Assembly (NCBI RefSeq): GCF_002159735.1
Contig: NZ_NFJF01000002.1
Location: 124,001-188,000, forward strand
Direction of reading: 5' to 3'
Length of the DNA stretch: 64,000 nt
From: Olsenella sp. An270
GTDB lineage: Bacteria > Actinomycetota > Coriobacteriia > Coriobacteriales > Atopobiaceae
Shown here: positions 21,183-28,420 of the stretch, piece by piece
Numbering within the stretch: the stretch's first letter is position 1
How the letters are laid out: the number at the start of each line of letters is the position of its first letter
The notes under the pieces: generated by a model
The model's database searches: none
What the model saw: only the letters and a program-made list of their open reading frames with translations
What the model was told of the DNA's origin: nothing
Made by a program: the position numbers and the translations under genes

Positions 21183-21413
21183 ATGGCCGCACCGCAGCTC
21201 CCGCTGGCAATGGCGGGCACCGACGAGGTCGTGCGCGTGGAGCGCGTGCGCGGGGACGCCAACCTGCGCCAGCACCTCGCGGAGCTCGGCTTCGTCGAGG
21301 GGAGCGAGGTCAAGGTCGTCTCGCGCGCCGCCGGCGACGTCATCGTGACCGTCAAGGGCGCCCGTCTCGCGCTCAACCGCTCCATGGCGAGCCGCATCAC
21401 CGTGTCGATCTAG
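21183..21413 (+). CDS. feoA: FeoA-domain protein 1
   Basis: A 76-residue SH3-like FeoA protein (VRVERVRGDANLRQHLAELGF, GSEVKVVSRAAGDVIVTVKGARLALNRSMASRI). FeoA is a small cytoplasmic partner of the FeoB ferrous iron transporter. GGGAGG lies 5 bases before the ATG. It is the first gene of a feoA-feoA-feoB cluster. Confidence 0.9.
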   Translation: MAAPQLPLAMAGTDEVVRVERVRGDANLRQHLAELGFVEGSEVKVVSRAAGDVIVTVKGARLALNRSMASRITVSI

Positions 21414-21458
21414 CGCGCGGGAGGGGTCGCCCCTCCGCGCGGGGAGAAAGGAAGGCAG

Positions 21459-21698
21459 ATGACAACACTCAGGGACGTGAAGGTGGGGGAGAGCTGCACC
21501 GTGGCCGCCCTCACGGGCACCGGGGCCCTCAAGCGCCGGATCATGGACATGGGACTTACCAAGGGCACCCGCGTCCACGTGCGCAAGGTCGCCCCGCTCG
21601 GTGACCCCCTTGAGCTCACGGTGCGCGGCTACGAGCTCTCCATCCGCAAGGACGAGGCGGCGGGCGTCGAGGTCACCGACGTGTCGAGGGGCGAGTAG
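21459..21698 (+). CDS. feoA: FeoA-domain protein 2
   Basis: A 79-residue second FeoA (LRDVKVGESCTVAALTGTGALKRRIMDMGLTKGTRVHVRKVAPLGDP). It is closer to the classical FeoA pattern (RIMDMGLTKGT, PLGDPLEL) than its upstream neighbour and 45 bases after it. Two separate FeoA proteins before FeoB are known in some anaerobes. A terminator-like hairpin follows, so feoB may have its own promoter. Confidence 0.92.
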   Translation: MTTLRDVKVGESCTVAALTGTGALKRRIMDMGLTKGTRVHVRKVAPLGDPLELTVRGYELSIRKDEAAGVEVTDVSRGE

Positions 21699-21711
21699 AA
21701 CCTCGCATAAA

Positions 21712-21742
21712 CCTGACAAAGTGCCCTGGCACCTTTGTCAGG
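21712..21742. repeat. REP-like palindrome CCTGACAAAGTGCC/GGCACCTTTGTCAGG
   Basis: A nearly perfect 31-bp palindrome between feoA2 and its terminator. GACAAAGGTGCC-type palindromes of this kind occur as REP elements in other bacteria; that comparison is from memory. No REP-associated transposase gene is present in the window. Confidence 0.6.
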
Positions 21743-21745
21743 AAT

Positions 21746-21766
21746 CGGCCGGGAGCGGCCGTTTTT
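21746..21766 (+). terminator. Terminator between feoA2 and feoB
   Basis: CGGCC-GGGAG-CGGCCG followed by five T. It would limit read-through from the feoA pair into feoB and fits a separate feoB promoter at the next box. Confidence 0.75.
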
Positions 21767-21778
21767 CTCGCTCTAGGA

Positions 21779-21794
21779 GTTAACTCTATCTAAC
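21779..21794. promoter_or_regulatory. Perfect metal box upstream of feoB
   Basis: GTTAACTCTATCTAAC matches GTTA-N8-TAAC exactly. It lies 49 bp before the feoB start and just after the terminator. The half-site TAACTTGAG also occurs at 21813-21821. Confidence 0.6.
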
Positions 21795-21842
21795 AAATGG
21801 CACCACACAAGTAGCAATTGGCTAACTTGAGAAAGGCAGGAC

Positions 21843-24092
21843 ATGGCAGAGACGACCATCGGTCTCGCAGGAAACCCAAACTGCGGCAAGACCACGCTGT
21901 TCAACGAGCTCACGGGCTCGAACGGGTACGTGGGCAACTGGCCCGGCGTCACCGTCGAGAAGAAGCAGGCGACCTGGCGCGCCAACCGCGACGTCACCTT
22001 CGTCGACCTGCCCGGCATCTACTCGCTCTCGCCGTACACGCCCGAGGAGGTCGTCTCGCGCGACTACCTCGTGGGGGAGCGCCCCGACGCCGTGATCAAC
22101 CTCGTTGACGTCACCAACCTCGAGCGCAACCTCTACCTCACGACGCAGCTCCTCGAGGCGGGCCGCCCCGTCGTCGTGGGCCTCAACATGTGCGACCTGC
22201 TCAAGGAGCGGGGCGACGTCATCGACGCGGCCGCGCTCTCCGAGCGTCTGGGAGCGCCGGTCGTCGAGGTGTCCGCGCTGCGCGCGACCAACCTCGACGC
22301 GCTGGTGAAGAAGGCCGTGGCCGCCGGCAAGGAGGGTAAGGTCCAACCGGGGGCTCCCTGCTTCTCGCCCGAGGTCGAGGACGCGCTCGGCAAGATCGCG
22401 GCCATCGTCTCCGGCAGCTGCGACGCCAACCTCGTGCGCTGGTACTCGATCAAGGTCTTCGAGCGCGACGCCGAGGCCGTGAAGCAGCTGCACCTCTCGT
22501 CCGCCCAGCTCAACCAGGCCGAGAAGATCATCAAGTCCGTCGAGGAGTCCCGCGACGACGACGCCGAGTCCATCATCACCTCCGACCGCTACGACTGGAT
22601 CGCCTCCGTCATGGACGCGTGCGTCAAGAAGGCGCCCAAGAAGCTCAGCATGTCCGAGAGGATCGACAAGGTCGTGACCAGCCGCGTGCTGGGCCTGCCG
22701 ATCTTCGTGGCCGTGATGTTCGTCGTGTACTACATCGCGGTCTCCACGGTGGGCGACTGGGGAACCGTCTGGGCCAACGACGAGGTCTTCGGCGAGGGCT
22801 GGGAGCTCTTTGGCATGGCGATCCCGTCTATCCCTGCGGTGGTCGAGGGCTGGCTCGCCGCAGCGGGCGCCTCTGACATGGTGAGCTCGCTCGTGCTCGA
22901 CGGCATCGTGGGCGGCGTGGGCTCCGTCCTGGGCTTCATCCCGCAGATGCTCGTGCTGTTCATGATGCTCGCGTTCCTCGAGGACTGCGGCTACATGAGC
23001 CGCGTGGCCTTTGTCATGGACCGCCTGTTCCGCCGCTTTGGGCTCTCGGGCAAGAGCTTCATCCCGTTCCTCATCTCCTCCGGCTGCGGCGTCCCCGGTG
23101 TCATGGCCACCAAGACCATCGAGAACGAGAAGGACCGCCGCATGACGGCGATGCTCACCACCATGATCCCGTGCGGCGCCAAGACCCCGATCATCGCCCT
23201 CGTGATGGGCGTGCTCGTGGGCGGCGCGGACGCGTGGTGGGTGGCCCCGATGTTCTACTTCCTCGGCCTCGCCGCCATCGTCGTCTCCGCGCTCATGCTC
23301 AAGAAGACCAAGATGTTTGCCGGCGAGCCCGCGCCGTTTGTGATGGAGCTTCCCGACTACCACCTGCCTGCGCTCAAGAGCTGGTGGCTGCACGTCTGGG
23401 AGCGCATCTCCGCGTACCTCAAGAAGGCCGCGACGATCATCTTTGCCGCGTGCGTGGTCGTGTGGTTCCTCTCGAGCTTTGGCTTCGCCTCGTGGGAGGG
23501 CGGCGACGGCTCCTTTGGCTTCCTCGCCTCGCTGCCCGGCGCGCCCGAGTACAGCGCCGACTACTCGCTGCTCGCCATCGTGGCCGGTGCCATCTCGTGG
23601 ATCTTCGCGCCGCTCGGCGCCGACAGCTGGCAGGCGACCGCAGCCTCCATCAACGCCCTCATCGCCAAGGAGAACCTGGTCTCCACGTTTGGCTCGATCT
23701 TTGGCCTGGGTGAGGCCACCGAGGGCGACCCGGCCATGTGGCAGGCCTTCGCGGCCATGTTCACCGACGGCGCGGGCGTCATGCACGCGGGCGCGATGTG
23801 CGCGTTCGTGGCGTTCAACATGCTCGACGCGCCGTGCTTCGCGGCGATCGGCACCATCCGTCGCCAGATGGACTCGCCCAAGTGGTTCTGGTTCGCGATC
23901 GCCTACCAGTGCGTCTTCGCCTGGTGCGTGGGTCTCATCATCAACCAGCTCTGGGAGCTTATCGTGCTGGGGAACTTCGGTGTGTGGACGGTGGTGGCGT
24001 TTGTGCTGCTCGCTGGCATGATCTTCCAGGTCGTCCGTCCGATGCCCAAGACCGAGCAGGGCGAAGAGAAGGTCCTCGCGCAGCTCGCCTAG
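21843..24092 (+). CDS. feoB: Ferrous iron transporter FeoB
   Basis: A 749-residue membrane protein with an N-terminal G domain: G1 GNPNCGKTT (residues 10-18), G3 DLPG, G4 NMCD, followed by a helical GDI-like region. The membrane part has the two Gate motifs (VGSVLGFIPQMLVLFMMLAFLEDCGYM and the later CGAKTPI segment). GTP hydrolysis by the G domain controls Fe2+ uptake. The start follows GAGAAAGG. It acts with the two upstream FeoA proteins and probably the Cys-rich peptide at 26366. Confidence 0.97.
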   Translation: MAETTIGLAGNPNCGKTTLFNELTGSNGYVGNWPGVTVEKKQATWRANRDVTFVDLPGIYSLSPYTPEEVVSRDYLVGERPDAVINLVDVTNLERNLYLTTQLLEAGRPVVVGLNMCDLLKERGDVIDAAALSERLGAPVVEVSALRATNLDALVKKAVAAGKEGKVQPGAPCFSPEVEDALGKIAAIVSGSCDANLVRWYSIKVFERDAEAVKQLHLSSAQLNQAEKIIKSVEESRDDDAESIITSDRYDWIASVMDACVKKAPKKLSMSERIDKVVTSRVLGLPIFVAVMFVVYYIAVSTVGDWGTVWANDEVFGEGWELFGMAIPSIPAVVEGWLAAAGASDMVSSLVLDGIVGGVGSVLGFIPQMLVLFMMLAFLEDCGYMSRVAFVMDRLFRRFGLSGKSFIPFLISSGCGVPGVMATKTIENEKDRRMTAMLTTMIPCGAKTPIIALVMGVLVGGADAWWVAPMFYFLGLAAIVVSALMLKKTKMFAGEPAPFVMELPDYHLPALKSWWLHVWERISAYLKKAATIIFAACVVVWFLSSFGFASWEGGDGSFGFLASLPGAPEYSADYSLLAIVAGAISWIFAPLGADSWQATAASINALIAKENLVSTFGSIFGLGEATEGDPAMWQAFAAMFTDGAGVMHAGAMCAFVAFNMLDAPCFAAIGTIRRQMDSPKWFWFAIAYQCVFAWCVGLIINQLWELIVLGNFGVWTVVAFVLLAGMIFQVVRPMPKTEQGEEKVLAQLA

Positions 24093-24148
24093 GTGCGACC
24101 GACATTGCCTCACGCGGGCGCGTCGCCAATCCGGCGGCGCGCCCCGTT

Positions 24149-24276
24149 CGTTGTCTGGGTACTTTTCTCAGGGGTGTCCGTGTAGTCTGGGAGGAACTGG
24201 CGGAAAAACCGCAGGCAGGAAATTGGTACTGTTTGGGTAGTACTTAACCAGACGAGAAAAAAGTACCCAGACAACG
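24149..24276. repeat. Inverted repeat CGTTGTCTGGGTACTTTTCTC
   Basis: The outer arm at 24149-24169 is mirrored by GAGAAAAAAGTACCCAGACAACG at 24254-24276. Partial copies of the core lie inside (AGTCTGGGAGGAACT near 24184, TGTTTGGGTAGTACTT near 24230, CCAGACGAG near 24248). It occupies the space between feoB and the ZIP gene. The array layout is as for the other intergenic repeats; the core word is unique here. Confidence 0.65.
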
Positions 24277-24292
24277 AGAGAGAGGCCCTCAG

Positions 24293-25102
24293 ATGATCGA
24301 CAACATCCCGCAGGCGCTCGCATGGGCCGCGCTCGGCTGCGGCTTCACCTGGCTTATGACCACGGCGGGCTCGGCCGTGGTGTTCTTCTTCCGCTCCGAG
24401 CGCAGGCTCATGCACCACATCTTCCTCGGCTTCGCCGCGGGCGTGATGGTTGCGGCGAGCGTGTGGTCGCTGCTCAACCCGGCGATCGAGCAGGCCGAGG
24501 GGCTTGGCGTCCCCGGCTGGCTCCCCGCGGCGGGCGGCTTTCTCCTGGGTGTCGCCTTCCTCATGGCGCTCGACACGTTCCTGCCGCACCTCCACGTCGA
24601 CGCCGACGAGCCCGAGGGCGTCCCCTCCGACTGGAAGCGCACGACGCTGTTGGTCTCGGCCGTTACGCTGCACAACATTCCCGAGGGCATGTCCGTCGGT
24701 CTGCTCTTCGCGATGGCGGCGCAGACCGCCGGGGCGGCGGGGGAGGCCTACCTCGGCATGGCCGTGGCGCTTGCCGTAGGTATAGGCCTGCAGAACTTCC
24801 CGGAGGGCGCCGCCGTCTCGCTGCCACTCGCGCGCGAGGGCCTGAGCCGCCGACGCGCCTTCGCGATGGGCAGCCTCTCCGGCATCGTGGAGCCGATCTT
24901 CGGCGTGCTCGTGGTGCTCGCGAGCGGCTGGATCGCCCCGTACATGCCGTGGCTGCTGTCCTTTGCCGCCGGTGCGATGATCTACGTGGTGGTGGAGGAA
25001 CTTGTCCCCGAGGCTCATCTCGGCGAGCACTCCAACGTGGGGACGCTCGGCTTCATCGCAGGCTTTGTCGTGATGATGGTCCTCGACGTCGCGCTGGGCT
25101 AG
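24293..25102 (+). CDS. ZIP family divalent metal transporter
   Basis: A 269-residue membrane protein with about eight helices. It carries the ZIP signatures HNIPEGMSVG and QNFPEGAAVS in the metal-binding helices, and a His/Asp-rich loop (FLPHLHVDADEPEG) between helices III and IV. It should import zinc, iron or manganese into the cytoplasm, like ZupT/GufA. It follows feoB in the same direction and lies among metal-box sites, which favours iron or manganese, but the ion cannot be fixed from sequence. Confidence 0.9.
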   Translation: MIDNIPQALAWAALGCGFTWLMTTAGSAVVFFFRSERRLMHHIFLGFAAGVMVAASVWSLLNPAIEQAEGLGVPGWLPAAGGFLLGVAFLMALDTFLPHLHVDADEPEGVPSDWKRTTLLVSAVTLHNIPEGMSVGLLFAMAAQTAGAAGEAYLGMAVALAVGIGLQNFPEGAAVSLPLAREGLSRRRAFAMGSLSGIVEPIFGVLVVLASGWIAPYMPWLLSFAAGAMIYVVVEELVPEAHLGEHSNVGTLGFIAGFVVMMVLDVALG

Positions 25103-25105
25103 ATA

Positions 25106-25121
25106 GTAAACCTTGGTTGAC
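25106..25121. promoter_or_regulatory. Metal-box-like site after the ZIP gene
   Basis: GTAAACCTTGGTTGAC shares the core ACCTTGGTT with the box at 26320 and resembles GTTA-N8-TAAC with mismatches in both half-sites. Confidence 0.35.
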
Positions 25122-25168
25122 TTATGGAGAACTTGCGAATCCCAGCAAACCGGTGGGATTACCATCAA

Positions 25169-25184
25169 GTTACCCTATACTAAC
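25169..25184. promoter_or_regulatory. Perfect metal box over a promoter with no downstream gene
   Basis: GTTACCCTATACTAAC matches GTTA-N8-TAAC exactly, and its centre contains the -10 hexamer TATACT (25176-25181). Transcription would begin near 25187, directly at the stem-loops of the next feature. No protein gene follows on this strand. Confidence 0.6.
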
Positions 25185-25186
25185 AA

Positions 25187-25400
25187 CCGTGCCGAGAAGA
25201 ACAGCGACTCGGAACCCCCGGCACGATTCGTTTAACCCTGCCCGAGCGACGGACCCTCTCCCCGTCGCGAACGGCGAACCCAAGCGCCGCCTGCCCACCC
25301 CCTCTACGGCAGGCGGCGCGCTCTTGCCGACACTCATGAGTGCCGGCAGGTCGAGAAGGGCCTCGCGACCGCCCCTCGGCGTTGACCCGACACAGAAAGG
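25187..25400 (+). ncRNA. Candidate metal-controlled structured small RNA
   Basis: This 378-bp gene-free space (25103-25480) holds a run of strong stem-loops: GTGCCG/CGGCAC (25189/25219), GCGACGG/CCGTCGC (25246/25262), GCGCCGCCTGCC/GGCAGGCGGCGC (25284/25308), TGCCG-CACTC/GAGTG-CGGCA (25325-25348) and GGTCG/CGACC (25349/25366). The order box, -10, then stems suggests a transcript made when metal is scarce. No known RNA family was recognised, and its 3' end is unclear because the gpmA hairpin follows without a T run on this strand. Function is not known. Confidence 0.4.
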
Positions 25401-25460
25401 CCCGCCCCACTTGCTAGGAGGAGTTCCGCGAAGCGCACTCCTGCATGCAAGCGGGGCGGG
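25401..25460 (-). terminator. gpmA terminator with large hairpin
   Basis: CCCGCCCC...GGGGCGGG encloses CTTGC/GCAAG and a tip GAGTTCCGCGAAGCGCACTC. On the minus strand it is followed by CCTTTCTG. The tip sequence recurs, inverted, at 31480-31499. Confidence 0.65.
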
Positions 25461-25480
25461 CCCACCCTTGCTGTTGGCTG

Positions 25481-26242
25481 CTACTTGGCCTTGCCCTGGT
25501 TGGCGACGGCGTTGATCTTGGCCTCGATGGTGGCGGGGTCGCCGATGTAGTGCTTGTCGACGACGTTCCAGTCCTTGTCGAAGGTGTAGGCGCACGGCAC
25601 GCCGGTCGGGATGTTGACCTCGAGGATCTCCTCGGGGGTCAGCTTCTCGAACTGCATGACGAGGGCGCGCAGGCTGTTGCCGTGGGCGGCGATCAGCACG
25701 CGCTTGCCGGCCTCCATCTGCGGCTTGATCTCCTGCTCAAAGTACGGCCAGGCGCGGGCGATGGTGTCCTTGAGGCACTCGGTGTAGGGGAGGTCCTCCT
25801 TGGGCACGTCGCGGAACATCTCCTGGACGTGCGGGTCGCGCTCGTCGCCGGGCTCGAGGGCGGGCGGCTGGACGTCGAAGGAGCGACGCCAGATCTTGAC
25901 CTGGTCCTCGCCGTGCTCGGCGGCGGCGTCGGCCTTGTTCAGGCCCTGGAGGGCGCCGTAGTGGCGCTCGTTGAGCTGCCAGGCCTTGTGGACGGGCAGC
26001 CAGTTGCGGTCGAGCTCGTCGAGCACGCAGTTGAGCGTGTGGATGGCGCGCTTGAGCAGGGAGGTGTAGCAGACGTCAAAGTCGAAGCCGGCCTCCTTGA
26101 GGGCCTTGCCGCCCGCGTGGGCCTCCTCGCGACCGGTGTCGGTGAGGTCGACGTCGGTCCAGCCGGTGAAGAGGTTGAGCTTGTTCCACTCGGACTCGCC
26201 GTGGCGGACGATGACGAGCTGCATGGTCTGATCGTCGTTCAT
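25481..26242 (-). CDS. gpmA: 2,3-bisphosphoglycerate-dependent phosphoglycerate mutase
   Basis: A 253-residue glycolytic enzyme interconverting 3- and 2-phosphoglycerate. It has the phosphohistidine motif LVIVRHGESEWN near the N-terminus, the second catalytic His in AAHGNSLRAL, and the signature NLFTGWTDVDLTDTG with substrate residues NERHYGALQGLNK. ATG 26242 lies 10 bases after AAGGGA; a GTG three codons upstream touches the ribosome site and is less likely. It is transcribed toward the candidate small RNA. Confidence 0.96.
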   Translation of the reverse strand: MNDDQTMQLVIVRHGESEWNKLNLFTGWTDVDLTDTGREEAHAGGKALKEAGFDFDVCYTSLLKRAIHTLNCVLDELDRNWLPVHKAWQLNERHYGALQGLNKADAAAEHGEDQVKIWRRSFDVQPPALEPGDERDPHVQEMFRDVPKEDLPYTECLKDTIARAWPYFEQEIKPQMEAGKRVLIAAHGNSLRALVMQFEKLTPEEILEVNIPTGVPCAYTFDKDWNVVDKHYIGDPATIEAKINAVANQGKAK

Positions 26243-26319
26243 TGGAGACACGTCCCTTCTCGATGCGTAGTTTGTGCGGCGGGCGCCGCGCTACGTATAT
26301 AGTAGCCGGAACGGGTATA

Positions 26320-26335
26320 GTTGACCTTGGTTAAC
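26320..26335. promoter_or_regulatory. Metal box upstream of the FeoB-associated peptide
   Basis: GTTGACCTTGGTTAAC matches GTTA-N8-TAAC with one mismatch and lies 30 bp before the start of the Cys-rich peptide gene, linking it to the feo genes. Confidence 0.5.
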
Positions 26336-26365
26336 ACAAAGATTTCCTCCAGGGGAGCGTGCCCC

Positions 26366-26563
26366 ATGGGACTCACGGACCTTCTCGTCATAGCGCTCGT
26401 CGCCGTGCTGTTCGCGCTCGCCGTCCGCTCGGTCGCGCGCTCCGGCGCCGGCGGCTGCTCGGACTGCGGCAGCAAGGACGGCTGCTCGGCCCACGCCACG
26501 GGCGGGCCGTGCCCCGCCGCCCGCAGGATGCTCGAGGACGTCGAGAATAACCTCGAGAAGTGA
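26366..26563 (+). CDS. FeoB-associated Cys-rich membrane protein
   Basis: A 65-residue protein with one N-terminal helix (LTDLLVIALVAVLFALAV) followed by a cysteine cluster, GGCSDCGSKDGCSAHATGGPCP. This is the pattern of the small FeoB-associated Cys-rich family. It probably helps iron handling at the FeoB complex; its mechanism is not established. ATG 26366 lies 8 bases after AGGGGAG. Although about 2.3 kb from feoB, it shares the metal-box motif. Confidence 0.8.
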   Translation: MGLTDLLVIALVAVLFALAVRSVARSGAGGCSDCGSKDGCSAHATGGPCPAARRMLEDVENNLEK

Positions 26564-26647
26564 CGCCCGACCGGTAACAGCGGCGAAACACTCATGTGAG
26601 AACCTTGCTCGGACTATGACCTTCGGCGCCGTCGGAGAGGAATCCGC

Positions 26648-27988
26648 ATGAGCAGCGAGAAAGACATCGACTTCGTCTTGCGCACCGTCGAGAAGCGCGA
26701 CATCCGCTTCGTGCAGCTGTGGTTCACGGACGTGCTGGGCAACCTCAAGTGCTTCGCCATCTCCCCGGAGGAGCTGGAGGAGGCCTTCGAGGAGGGCATC
26801 GGCTTCGACGGGTCCGCCGTCGACGGCTTTGCCTCGCTCGAGGAGTCGGACATGCTGGCGTTCCCGGACCCCGCCACCTTCGCCCTCCTGCCGTGGCGCC
26901 CCAAGGAGTCCGGCGTGGCGCGCGTCTTCTGCGACGTCCACACCCCGTCGCGCGAGCCCTTCGAGGGCGACCCGCGCCGCTGCCTGCGCAAGGTCTTCGC
27001 CCGCGCCGACGAGCAGGGCCTCGTGCCCAACGTGGGTCCCAAGATCGAGTACTTCTACTTCGACAACGACCTCGACCCCGTGCCGCTGGACACCGCCGGC
27101 TACTTTGACCTCACGCCGATGGACCGCGCCAACGACCTGCGCCGCCAGACCACGCTCACCCTCGAGAAGATGTCCATCCCGGTGCAGTACTCCTACCACG
27201 CCGCGGGCCCGTCCCAGAACGGCGTGGAGCTGCGCTTCACCGAGGCCGTGAGCTGCGCCGACAACATCATGACCGCGCGCCTGGTCATCAAGCAGGAGGC
27301 CGCCGGCCAGGGCATGTTCGCCTCGTTCATGCCCAAGCCCATCGCGAGCGCCCCGGGCTCGGCCATGTACCTCTACCAGTCGCTGCTCGACCACGACGGC
27401 GAGAACCTCTTCTGGGGCCCCAAGGAGCTCCACCCCGCGCACCTCTCGGACCTGGCGCAGCACTACGTCGCGGGCATCCTCAAGTACGCTCCGGAGTTCA
27501 CTCTGGTCACCAACCCCACGGTCAACTCCTACAAGCGCTTCGTCTCCACCGGCGAGGTCCCCACGCACGCCACCTGGGGCCGTAAGAACCGCTCCGCGCT
27601 CGTGCGCATCCCCACGCACAAGCCGGGCAAGCACATCGCCACGCGCATCGAGCTGCGCAGCCCCGACCCCACGGCCAACCCCTACCTGGCGCTCGCCGTG
27701 ACCATCGCGGCCGGCCTCAAGGGCATCGAGGAGGGCCTACCCATGCCGGAGGAGTCCACCTGCGACACCTTCGCCGCGCCCGACCGCGAGCTCGAGGCCA
27801 AGGGCATCCGTCGCCTGCCGCGCACGCTCGGCGAGGCCATCGACCGCTTTGAGTCCTCCGACCTCATGCGCGAGGTCCTCGGCGAGCACATCTTCACCTA
27901 CTTCGTGCGCGAGAAGCGCCGCGAGTGGGAGGAGTTCTGCACGTCCGTGACCGACTGGGAGCGTGAGCACTACTACGGCGGGGTCTAG
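26648..27988 (+). CDS. Glutamine synthetase type I-like, with altered active-site histidines
   Basis: A 446-residue GSI-fold protein: FDGSAVDGFASLEESDM at the N-terminal domain boundary, FMPKP, NRSALVRIP and NPYLALAVTIAAGLKGI. It lacks a clear adenylylation Tyr segment, as in the short GSI-alpha class. The usual GSGMHVHQS, whose histidines bind metal and ATP, reads GSAMYLYQS here (near residue 238), and GQHEID-type sequence reads SQNGVEL. It may still make glutamine or may ligate another amine to glutamate; the sequence alone cannot decide. Array locus 2 begins 7 bases after the stop. Confidence 0.75.
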   Translation: MSSEKDIDFVLRTVEKRDIRFVQLWFTDVLGNLKCFAISPEELEEAFEEGIGFDGSAVDGFASLEESDMLAFPDPATFALLPWRPKESGVARVFCDVHTPSREPFEGDPRRCLRKVFARADEQGLVPNVGPKIEYFYFDNDLDPVPLDTAGYFDLTPMDRANDLRRQTTLTLEKMSIPVQYSYHAAGPSQNGVELRFTEAVSCADNIMTARLVIKQEAAGQGMFASFMPKPIASAPGSAMYLYQSLLDHDGENLFWGPKELHPAHLSDLAQHYVAGILKYAPEFTLVTNPTVNSYKRFVSTGEVPTHATWGRKNRSALVRIPTHKPGKHIATRIELRSPDPTANPYLALAVTIAAGLKGIEEGLPMPEESTCDTFAAPDRELEAKGIRRLPRTLGEAIDRFESSDLMREVLGEHIFTYFVREKRREWEEFCTSVTDWEREHYYGGV

Positions 27989-27994
27989 GTTGCC

Positions 27995-28205
27995 CCTAGG
28001 AAAAGCCACCCTTGTCCGGAGGGCGTCTAGAAATCGCGGCCCTTGTCGCCTTTGGCTCTAGGAATCGCGGCCCTTGTCCTGCAAAGGCCGCGAAAAAACC
28101 CGCTTTGGGCGAGAAGAACGTGACAAGGCCCCGGATTCTTGGACGGCCGCAGGACAAACCCGCCGGTTCCTAGACGCGCTCATGACAAGGCCAGAGTTTT
28201 CTAGA
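27995..28205. repeat. 31-bp-period array of 22-bp units, locus 2
   Basis: Three direct units start at 27995, 28026 and 28057 and three inverted units at 28122, 28153 and 28184. Every step within each half is exactly 31 bp. The best unit reads TCTAGGAA-TCGCGG-CCCTTGTC. The array lies between the glutamine synthetase gene and the amino acid ABC operon, in a 432-bp space. Confidence 0.92.
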
Positions 28206-28211
28206 TCGCAT

Positions 28212-28246
28212 GCCGCGTCCTTCTCGCCGGGCGAGAAGGACGCGGC
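28212..28246. terminator. Perfect hairpin of two inverted uptake-like words
   Basis: GCCGCGTCCTTCTCGCC is followed after one base by its complement GGCGAGAAGGACGCGGC. The stem is 17 bp and perfect. It could terminate the glutamine synthetase transcript although no T run follows; inverted pairs of uptake words serve as terminators in Neisseria and Haemophilus. Confidence 0.5.
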
Positions 28247-28311
28247 GTCGTCATGTCAATCTTGTTAAGTAACCCATATGTCGAGGGTCGGACGCGTGTC
28301 GTTGGCGCAAA

Positions 28312-28396
28312 CTCTTCACTTGGCGACGGGCGGGGCATGCGCCCTGACACGGGAAGACCCGTGCCTCCGTCGGGAAAGGGCGTGACCACGCGCCAA
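28312..28396 (+). other. Possible structured leader of the amino acid ABC operon
   Basis: TTGGCGC (28312) can pair with GCGCCAA (28390), and a second TTGGCG (28320) competes for the same partner. Inside lie GACGG/CCGTC and CACGGG/CCCGTG stems. The layout is switch-like but matches no riboswitch family I know. Confidence 0.3.
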
Positions 28397-28420
28397 AACT
28401 ATGGGGGAAGGAACCCAGAC

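Noticed and set aside
21183-21413. Possible pseudogene copy of feoA
   Set aside because: The frame is intact with a good ribosome site and its own promoter; two FeoA genes before feoB are known elsewhere.
25187-25400. RNase P RNA, SRP RNA, tmRNA or 6S RNA
   Set aside because: None of the conserved core sequences of these RNAs could be found in the region.
27995-28205. CRISPR array
   Set aside because: The repeated units switch orientation midway, spacers are only 9 bp, units are imperfect, and no cas gene is present.
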